8,682 nucleotides of DNA from Verrucomicrobiota bacterium (GTDB lineage Bacteria; Verrucomicrobiota; Verrucomicrobiia; Chthoniobacterales; UBA10450). The stretch is from positions 1 through 8,682 of the forward strand of contig QHQV01000047.1 of NCBI GenBank assembly GCA_003219945.1, in the 5' to 3' direction. The notes beneath the pieces are model-generated. The model searched no databases. It saw only the letters and a list, made by a program, of their open reading frames with translations, and was not told where the DNA came from. A program made the position numbers and the translations under genes. Below, piece after piece: positions 1 through 5,143 of the stretch (position 1 is the first letter of the stretch; every line of letters starts with the position of its first letter).

Positions 1-1056
1 ACCGGACCGGTCGATCCAGCAACTGGGATGCTGATCAACATCAGCCAAATTAAGGAGCGCGCCGGAAAAGTCCTTCGCGAAGGTTTCGATCACAAATTCT
101 TAAACCAGGACAATCCGTCGTTTGGCGAGATTCCACCGACTGCAGAGAACGTTGCCCGTCAGCTTTATTGCGATGTCTCGCCGCTGTTTTCCGACGGGGG
201 AGCAAAACTGTCTGTTTGTCACTTGTGCGAGTCACCCGAGCGGAGCGCGACGTACTATTTCACCGGCGCCTGCGAAGCGAATTATTGGTTCGAATTCTCG
301 GCGGCGCGCAAAACGATGTCGCCGCATTTGAGCCAGGAAGAAAACGCACGGTTGTTTGGGCCGGCTACTGCACCGCACGGACACAATTATGGCTGCGGGC
401 TCACAATTCGAGCGGAACAACTCGATCCCAAACGGCCTTTGGTTCGCTACGACGAAATCGACACCTGTATCCGCGCATTGCGCGCCGAACTCGATCACCA
501 GTATCTGAACGAAGTAATCGGACTAAAAGAACGTCCGATAACCACTGAGAGCCTGGCCGAATACGTCTACGAACGCGTCAACTCGATGATGCCACTGCAG
601 CGGGTTCGTTTGCACGAACGCGCCGATTTCTTTGCCGAAGCATGGGAAGACAACACGATTTTTTTAGGGTTGCAGGTACCGTTTTATGCTGCGCACCGAT
701 TGCATACGGCGACGCTTTCCGATGCCGAGAACACGAGGCTTTATGGTAAGTGCAACAATCCGACCGGCCACGGCCATCGCTACCTGACAGAAGCAACGAT
801 CGGCGGCGAATACGATGAGCGCAGCGGAACGCTTTACGATTTCGTTGCGTTGAACGACGCGATTGGTGAATCACTGAAAGCCTGGCAGGATCGCCATCTG
901 GATCTGGAAACGGAGGATTTTCGCGGTGCGTCTTCGACAGGCGAAAACATCGTGCGCGCGCTTTGGCCAAAGATTGATAATCGTGTAAATCACCAACTCG
1001 TGCGATTGCGCCTGTGGGAAACGACGAACAACAGGTTTACGTTGCGGCGAACGTAG
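1..1056 (+). CDS. Tandem 6-pyruvoyl-tetrahydropterin synthase-like protein (three PTPS/QueD-type domains, 5'-truncated by the window)
   Basis: PTPS converts 7,8-dihydroneopterin triphosphate to 6-pyruvoyl-tetrahydropterin on the way to tetrahydrobiopterin; QueD homologues make a queuosine precursor. The frame is open to base 1, and the residues before the first ATG (base 28) already match the PTPS core, so the true start lies upstream. The 351 visible residues hold the second half of domain 1 (D30-H31 of the catalytic pair, TAEN 47-50, E77), domain 2 (about 85-217: HGHNY at 126-130, LDH 164-166, E206) and domain 3 (about 222-351: zinc histidines H232, H257 and H259, nucleophile-type C251 in KCNNP, E340). 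Domain 2 has R103 where the first zinc histidine belongs and no cysteine before HGHNY. Domain 3 has QD where the Asp-His pair is expected. The domains therefore look unequal, and working sites may be shared between them. Domain 3 resembles animal PTPS more than QueD. An SDR gene follows in the same direction. Family is secure; exact product is inferred. Confidence 0.88.
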   Translation, partial: TGPVDPATGMLINISQIKERAGKVLREGFDHKFLNQDNPSFGEIPPTAENVARQLYCDVSPLFSDGGAKLSVCHLCESPERSATYYFTGACEANYWFEFSAARKTMSPHLSQEENARLFGPATAPHGHNYGCGLTIRAEQLDPKRPLVRYDEIDTCIRALRAELDHQYLNEVIGLKERPITTESLAEYVYERVNSMMPLQRVRLHERADFFAEAWEDNTIFLGLQVPFYAAHRLHTATLSDAENTRLYGKCNNPTGHGHRYLTEATIGGEYDERSGTLYDFVALNDAIGESLKAWQDRHLDLETEDFRGASSTGENIVRALWPKIDNRVNHQLVRLRLWETTNNRFTLRRT

Positions 1057-1062
1057 CGGGAT

Positions 1063-1134
1063 GGTAGGGATCCCGCGGTCGCGGGAAGCCGTCCTACTTC
1101 ATTTCCGCGGCGCGCCCGGCGGTCGCGCCCTACC
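1063..1134. repeat. REP-like GC-rich inverted-repeat element bounded by GGTAGGG / CCCTACC
   Basis: The element lies six bases after the stop of the PTPS-like gene. It starts with GGTAGGG (1063-1069) and ends with its exact complement CCCTACC (1128-1134). Inside are a 7-bp hairpin (TCCCGCG at 1071-1077 with CGCGGGA at 1080-1086) and a second stem (GGCGCG at 1109-1114 with CGCGCC at 1124-1129). An internal CCTAC at 1093-1097 pairs with GTAGG at 1064-1068, so it may be two smaller units in tandem. The same ends and two-hairpin layout recur at 7743-7794. It could limit read-through into the SDR gene or stabilise the upstream mRNA; it has no U-run typical of an intrinsic terminator. Confidence 0.75.
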
Positions 1135-1189
1135 GTCTTTAGTCGGCATTGGACGGTAAGCTTTGGGCGTTCGACGTTCTCGCAAGAGC

Positions 1190-1882
1190 GTGAAACGATA
1201 TCTCATCACAGGCGCCAGCCGCGGGATCGGCCGCGCAATTTCAGAAAAGCTTGCAGGCAAAGATGTGGAACTGCTTTTACACGGACGCGACACGGTGGCG
1301 CTCGCAGAAACGCGCAAAGTTGTTGAGCCTCAATGCGCGAAGGTGACGCCACTGATTCACGATCTCGCGACGGCACGCGGCGTTTCCGATCTCATTGCTG
1401 ACGTCGGCCGGCCCTCAATCGACTTGCTCGTGAACAACGCAGGCATTGCGATAGTGAAACCGTTTACCGAGATCACGTCGATCGAATGGGAGCAAACTGT
1501 CGGTGTGAATGTTACTGCGCCGTTCCTGTTAACGCAGCGCTTTGCGCCCCGGATGCCGCCGGGTTCAAGCATCGTCAACATTCTTTCTGTCGCCGCCAAA
1601 ACCGCTTTCCCAAACTGGAGCGCGTACTGCATGAGCAAGTTTGCGCTCGAAGGTTTCACGCGCTGCGTTCGCGAAGAGTTGCGCGACCGCAAAGTGCGCG
1701 TGATCAACCTTTATCCGGCCGCAACTGATACCAACATCTGGAGCCAGGTTGAGGGCAAATGGCCACGCGACCGCATGATGAGCGCGACACAAATAGCTGA
1801 CGCGGTCGCATTCGCTTTAGCGCGCCCGATGCACACGCTGGTCGAAAACATCACACTCTCCAGTCTGGTTGGAAATCTGTGA
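1190..1882 (+). CDS. Short-chain dehydrogenase/reductase, probable sepiapterin-reductase-like pterin reductase
   Basis: This is a classical SDR oxidoreductase of 230 residues counted from the GTG at 1190. Visible motifs are the cofactor loop TGASRGIG (7-14), HGRD (31-34, whose R33 suggests NADPH), NNAG (82-85), and the catalytic tetrad N107, S133, Y146 and K150 in YCMSK. The start is uncertain. A TTG at 1163 would add nine basic residues, but GTG 1190 places the first beta strand (KRYLITG) at the usual distance from the N-terminus; neither start has a convincing Shine-Dalgarno sequence. SDR membership is certain from the motifs. The sepiapterin reductase role, reducing 6-pyruvoyl-tetrahydropterin to tetrahydrobiopterin, is inferred from the PTPS-like gene just upstream and the pterin-dependent hydroxylase nearby. 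SDR sequence alone does not fix the substrate, so another carbonyl reductase remains possible. Confidence 0.85.
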   Translation: MKRYLITGASRGIGRAISEKLAGKDVELLLHGRDTVALAETRKVVEPQCAKVTPLIHDLATARGVSDLIADVGRPSIDLLVNNAGIAIVKPFTEITSIEWEQTVGVNVTAPFLLTQRFAPRMPPGSSIVNILSVAAKTAFPNWSAYCMSKFALEGFTRCVREELRDRKVRVINLYPAATDTNIWSQVEGKWPRDRMMSATQIADAVAFALARPMHTLVENITLSSLVGNL

Positions 1883-1911
1883 TAATTGCGCAACTTGGAA
1901 TCAGCATAGTT

Positions 1912-1989
1912 TGTAGCCACGGCTCTGTGAGCCGTTTCCGAAACAGTGCCCTGCCGTCTCCTGATGATCGGCGACGGCCTATGGTACAG
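1912..1989. repeat. Degenerate REP-like double-hairpin element
   Basis: A perfect 7-bp hairpin with a 3-base loop (ACGGCTC at 1919-1925 with GAGCCGT at 1929-1935) is followed by a second stem (GCCGTC at 1953-1958 with GACGGC at 1973-1978). The outer edges (TGTAGCCACGG at 1912-1922 and CCTATGGTACA at 1979-1989) are imperfect inverted repeats. The element sits between the SDR and the PAS-domain gene. It covers the two earliest in-frame start codons of the latter (GTG 1946 and ATG 1964), which argues against using them. Confidence 0.55.
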
Positions 1990-2011
1990 CGGTAAAAAAG
2001 ATGTTCGTAAT

Positions 2012-2860
2012 ATGATCAATGCCTTGCAGAGCGAGCTTACGATCAACGTCGTCGCGTCGATAATTGCATCGTTGCTCTTTCTGGCCCTCGGTTTTCTGTG
2101 GGGCAAATACAAGGAACGACGACGCAAGTTTGGCAAAAACCTCGACGAGTACGATTTCTACCCATTCACCGTCACGCGCGAAAACTTCGGCGAGTTCAGC
2201 TTGAAAGATTTCCGGTTGGGGGTGCACTACTTCCTCAAAAACGAGGATCATACCGCGGCGCGACAGCTCATTTTCATCGGCGAGCAAAACAATGTGCGGA
2301 GTCAGCTTGAGCCGGCCGAACAGAAGGTTTACGCGCAGTTATTCGAGAAATACGACGGCAAAAAGATCACCGACGATACGAATGAATTTTTGGAAAATTA
2401 CGTGCGCATCGTGCGGCTGATCGGTAAGTCGTTTCCGAACACGGGAATTGAGATTCTGCTCCACAATCTCGCTGATCCGGCGCATTCACTGGTCGTTCTG
2501 GAAAACAATGTGACCGGTCGGCATCTGCGCGACGGCACCACGAATCTACTCATTGATCTTAAGCGCCGGCAGCTCTTGAACGAAGAGAAGCTGAACTACG
2601 AGCTAAACATTGGCACGCGAAAATTTAAATGCACCACGATCCCGATTAAACGAAAAGAATTCGGAATCGTCGGCGCGATTTGCATAAACATCGATGCCAA
2701 TTACATCAGCGAGGAAGTGCTGAAGGATCGACAAAGGATCGAAACTTGGTTTCAAAACTTTCTGCGTACCGACATGCAGCTCGATGAAAATATTTTGAGC
2801 AAGGACGAATACGCAAAGGCACTAAAGGGCCAAAGGCACTTTAAAGACGAAGGTTTTTGA
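2012..2860 (+). CDS. Membrane-anchored YheO-like PAS domain protein lacking the usual HTH domain
   Basis: The protein has 282 residues from ATG 2012. That start puts one hydrophobic helix (about 11-30) at the N-terminus, followed by a basic stretch (KYKERRRK, 33-40), so the bulk is predicted to be cytoplasmic. Residues 41-125 form an acidic and basic mixed region I do not recognise. Residues about 126-232 match the YheO/DauR-type PAS domain: ILLHNLADPAHSLVVLENN, VTGR (167-170), a polar linker, then IVGAICINIDAN (219-230). In DauR/YheO regulators this ligand-sensing domain is followed by a C-terminal helix-turn-helix that binds DNA. Here only about 50 residues follow, charged and probably helical, with no HTH pattern seen. 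The protein may be a membrane-tethered sensor acting through protein contacts; that role is inferred. In-frame GTG 1946 and ATG 1964 lie within repeat sequence and are less likely starts. It lies 129 bases after the SDR. Confidence 0.75.
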   Translation: MINALQSELTINVVASIIASLLFLALGFLWGKYKERRRKFGKNLDEYDFYPFTVTRENFGEFSLKDFRLGVHYFLKNEDHTAARQLIFIGEQNNVRSQLEPAEQKVYAQLFEKYDGKKITDDTNEFLENYVRIVRLIGKSFPNTGIEILLHNLADPAHSLVVLENNVTGRHLRDGTTNLLIDLKRRQLLNEEKLNYELNIGTRKFKCTTIPIKRKEFGIVGAICINIDANYISEEVLKDRQRIETWFQNFLRTDMQLDENILSKDEYAKALKGQRHFKDEGF

Positions 2861-3119
2861 TCACAGAATCGTCAGCTCACACAGTCGAGAATGGAGCGGC
2901 TGCGAAACGGCGACATAGACCGCAAGACCGGAGGTTGAGCGAAGGGGAAGTGAGCGAATCAGATCTCTGGATTCTTCGGACGCACGAGCAAACAATTAGA
3001 ATTCCTCGACTTCGCTCGGGATGACACACGACCGTAGCTGTGGCCATCGCGCTGTGCGCGGCGCGTGCTGAACACTCGACGAGCTCCTGCTGCGCTGTTG
3101 CAGAGCGAAGCGGCTACAG
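2861..3119. other. Convergent intergenic region with repeat-like sequence and no gene
   Basis: The gap separates the 3' ends of the PAS-protein gene and the aromatic amino acid hydroxylase gene. No convincing ORF, tRNA or conserved RNA was found. Bases 2866-3000 show nothing I can name. Bases 3001-3024 hold a near-palindromic segment (TCCTCGAC followed by GCTCGGGATGAC) of a kind often seen scattered in bacterial genomes. The rest, 3034-3119, is a REP-like element listed separately. No classical stem plus U-run terminator was seen for either gene. Confidence 0.6.
3034..3119. repeat. REP-like element bounded by GTAGC / GCTAC
   Basis: The outer ends GTAGC (3034-3038) and GCTAC (3113-3117) are inverted repeats. 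The interior includes a small hairpin (GCGC at 3049-3052 with GCGC at 3056-3059) and a second GC-rich half around 3081-3112. The right end abuts the hydroxylase stop codon (3120-3122). The layout recalls mosaic REP/BIME-like elements of soil Verrucomicrobia; that recollection is not verified here. It may act as a bidirectional transcription boundary between convergent genes. Confidence 0.55.
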
Positions 3120-4922
3120 TCAATTGGGTGAATCGTGGAGCACCGCTTGGTATTCCGGCCTCTTATGATACTCCACTAAGCGGAATCCCCAGCTGATCAG
3201 GGTCGAGAGGTCTTTCGTCTTCCCTTTCTTCTCGTTCAGGAACTTTTCGATTTTGGTTTTCAGTTCTCGCTGTTGATCGGTTTGATCGAGGATTTCGAAA
3301 ATTTCCATCGACAATAACCAGTCTTCGGGATGCTCGGCCTGTTGGGTTTCCCAAATTTCGCCCAGCCGTTCGTAGCCGGCTTTGCTCTCGCGGATTTTTC
3401 GCACCTGCGCGTAGAGATTTTCAAGGCGCTTTCGTTTTGCGTAGGATGGGACTTTGATTGTTCGCTCCTTGGGAATGAGGGCCACTTGATTGTAAGCATC
3501 CTTATCTGCGGCTCCGTTAAACACAGAACTGATACGCTCGCCAACGGCCATGTCGTACATGCCCCAATCGGGATTGAACAAAACGCGATCGCCGTATTTG
3601 GCTGTGCAGCTTGAGAACGAGATCAGCAGTAATTTCCCGTCGCGACGCAAAATGTTTTCGACTTTTCCTGACACCATGACCCCGCTAACAAATTCAACTT
3701 TCGCCTTGCGGCCTTCGACAATTCCGAGCGCATGCAACTGGTCGTTGGTGAGCAACTCTGGCGAGGCTGACGTCTGCTTCCATTTCCCCACGGGCGAACC
3801 GAATCCATCGTTGTGGTAATCAACGCCGTGGCCTTCCAGTTCCCTATCACCGAACGCCAGCGCCGTTTTGCCGGTCGTGCGAAGGTAAATCGGCGAATTG
3901 TTTTCGTCGGTGATGACCTCGGTGAAAATCCCGCTCACTTGAAGTCCGGACGAATATTCACAGGTGGCGACGTTCTGGCATTCGATAGCTTTGTTGATGC
4001 CTTCGAGTCCGCCAACTTTGAACGCCATCGTGCTTGCAAATTCTTCGAGCACACGTCTCAAGTGCTGAAAATCAGTGCAGACAAAAAGCTGTGGCTGTTT
4101 CGTAGTGATATCGAACGCGTAAGTCTGCGCGTCGATGGAGTAGGGGATCTTTTTTACTGCTGGCTCGAGGCACGAGACCGATTCGCCAATCGATGAAAGC
4201 AAACCGGCGCCGTAAATCTTCGGGTTTTCGAGCGTGCCGATGAGGCCGTACTCCACGGTCCACCAATGCAGACGCGACAGCAGCGCCATTTCCGAAGGTT
4301 CGCCCAAGCTTTTCTGCCGATGTTCAACCAGTTTGGTTGCCTCATCGACTTCTTTCGGATCGGCGTCCGGTCGTTCCTTCAAAATCGATAAGTGCCGGAT
4401 CGCTTGATACAGCTCGAAATCTTTTTTCGATGACATCGCTTTCGCGCCAACTTCGCCAAAGCGCTGCAAATATTCCGAGTATTCGCGATCGACAATGATT
4501 GGCGCGTGCCCGGCAGCCTCGTGCACAATGTCCGGCGCCGGCGTGTATTCGATGTGATGGATTTGGCGCATGTCGCACGCGATAACCAGCACCTTGTAAG
4601 CCTGAAATTCCATGAACGCCGCCGGCGGAATAAACCCGTCCACCGCCACCGCGCCCCAGCCAATCTTCGCGAGGATATCGTTCATCTCCTGAATGCGGGG
4701 GATACGCTCAAATGAGATGCCGGTATTCAGGAGCCCCTGGAAATAAACTTTGTGCGCGTATTCCTTCAGGAAAAAAATATTCTGGCGCATGATGAATCGC
4801 CAGACTGCGTGATCGACCGAAGTGTAATCGTCGTAGCGCTGATCGACTGCGAATTGGAGTAAATGTTTGGGGCAACTTGCGACGGCCGCGTTGTCATAGC
4901 TGATACCGCTTTCAGATTTCAT
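3120..4922 (-). CDS. Long-form aromatic amino acid hydroxylase (phenylalanine 4-monooxygenase family)
   Basis: This is a non-haem iron, tetrahydropterin-dependent monooxygenase that hydroxylates an aromatic amino acid, most probably phenylalanine to tyrosine, in the cytoplasm. The protein has 600 residues. The 2-His-1-Glu iron site is visible as H134 and H139 in PDIVHEAAGH and E224 in WWTVEYGLIG, supported by SSIGES (243-248) and the PYS...YAFD core end (260-271). The iron histidines have the standard 5-residue spacing, but E224 lies 85 residues after H139 against 40 in human PAH, so about 45 residues are inserted (roughly 160-215). No N-terminal ACT regulatory domain is present. From about 300 onward there is an unusual C-terminal half: two similar beta-rich segments (about 329-365 and 416-454, each with VSG and a GDR motif) and a charged helical tail (495-600). 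ATG 4922 has GAGGAGG 7 bases upstream. Substrate choice cannot be read from the sequence. Neighbouring PTPS-like and SDR genes could supply its pterin. Confidence 0.92.
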   Translation of the reverse strand: MKSESGISYDNAAVASCPKHLLQFAVDQRYDDYTSVDHAVWRFIMRQNIFFLKEYAHKVYFQGLLNTGISFERIPRIQEMNDILAKIGWGAVAVDGFIPPAAFMEFQAYKVLVIACDMRQIHHIEYTPAPDIVHEAAGHAPIIVDREYSEYLQRFGEVGAKAMSSKKDFELYQAIRHLSILKERPDADPKEVDEATKLVEHRQKSLGEPSEMALLSRLHWWTVEYGLIGTLENPKIYGAGLLSSIGESVSCLEPAVKKIPYSIDAQTYAFDITTKQPQLFVCTDFQHLRRVLEEFASTMAFKVGGLEGINKAIECQNVATCEYSSGLQVSGIFTEVITDENNSPIYLRTTGKTALAFGDRELEGHGVDYHNDGFGSPVGKWKQTSASPELLTNDQLHALGIVEGRKAKVEFVSGVMVSGKVENILRRDGKLLLISFSSCTAKYGDRVLFNPDWGMYDMAVGERISSVFNGAADKDAYNQVALIPKERTIKVPSYAKRKRLENLYAQVRKIRESKAGYERLGEIWETQQAEHPEDWLLSMEIFEILDQTDQQRELKTKIEKFLNEKKGKTKDLSTLISWGFRLVEYHKRPEYQAVLHDSPN

Positions 4923-4929
4923 TCGGGGG

Positions 4930-4936
4930 CCTCCTC
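4930..4936 (-). promoter_or_regulatory. Strong ribosome binding site for the aromatic amino acid hydroxylase
   Basis: On the minus strand GAGGAGG ends 7 bases before ATG 4922, a near-ideal match and spacing to the anti-Shine-Dalgarno sequence. It fixes the start codon. It is the clearest ribosome binding site in the window; the SDR, PAS-protein, sigma and anti-sigma starts have weak or no visible site. Confidence 0.85.
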
Positions 4937-4991
4937 GTTGGACGAATACAACTTATGATTCGTTTGTGGCGCGGGCAAGGACGTTTGCACC

Positions 4992-5140
4992 TCTGGGGAG
5001 CGCACGCGCCTCGCGTGCTTACGATGGCGCCCCTCGGCATCGCGAACTTCAATAAAAAATGAATCTATCTCGCTGATCACGCAGAATGCGTTTCGGCGAC
5101 GGCGCCGAAACGTGCACGCGAGGCGCGTGCGCTCCCCAGA
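4992..5140. repeat. 27-bp perfect inverted repeat with a nested 10-bp hairpin
   Basis: The arms 4992-5018 and 5114-5140 are exact reverse complements over all 27 bases and are separated by 95 bases. The arms are internally repetitive in GCACGCG / CGCGTGC units. Just inside the right arm is a second perfect stem (CGTTTCGGCG at 5089-5098 with CGCCGAAACG at 5103-5112, loop ACGG). The element starts three bases beyond the anti-sigma factor stop and ends about 70 bases upstream of the hydroxylase start. The middle (5019-5088) includes an AT-rich stretch and has no gene. It may terminate or attenuate transcription from the sigma/anti-sigma operon, or be a non-autonomous REP/MITE-like element; no target duplication was identified. 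Confidence 0.85.
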
Positions 5141-5143
5141 ATA

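Noticed and set aside
28..30. ATG 28 as the start of the PTPS-like gene
   Set aside because: The upstream in-frame residues (TGPVDPATG) belong to the PTPS core, so this methionine is internal.
1163..1189. TTG 1163 as the start of the SDR
   Set aside because: It would add a basic stretch before the first beta strand without a clear ribosome binding site; GTG 1190 gives the usual SDR N-terminus. It remains possible.
2861..3000. Possible small RNA or tRNA remnant in the convergent gap
   Set aside because: No cloverleaf, conserved tRNA arm sequence or stable terminator-bounded hairpin could be drawn.
3813..4196. 127-codon plus-strand ORF opposite the hydroxylase gene
   Set aside because: It lies antisense to the catalytic and C-terminal coding sequence of a clear hydroxylase and shows no recognisable protein features.
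4937..4990. Possible sigma-70 promoter (TTGCCC, 17 bases, TAAGTT on the minus strand) upstream of the hydroxylase
   Set aside because: Both boxes are poor matches, and the promoter consensus of this organism is not known.
4992..5140. The 27-bp inverted repeat as insertion sequence ends
   Set aside because: The enclosed 95 bases encode no transposase and no flanking target duplication was seen, so it is kept as a repeat and not called a complete mobile element.
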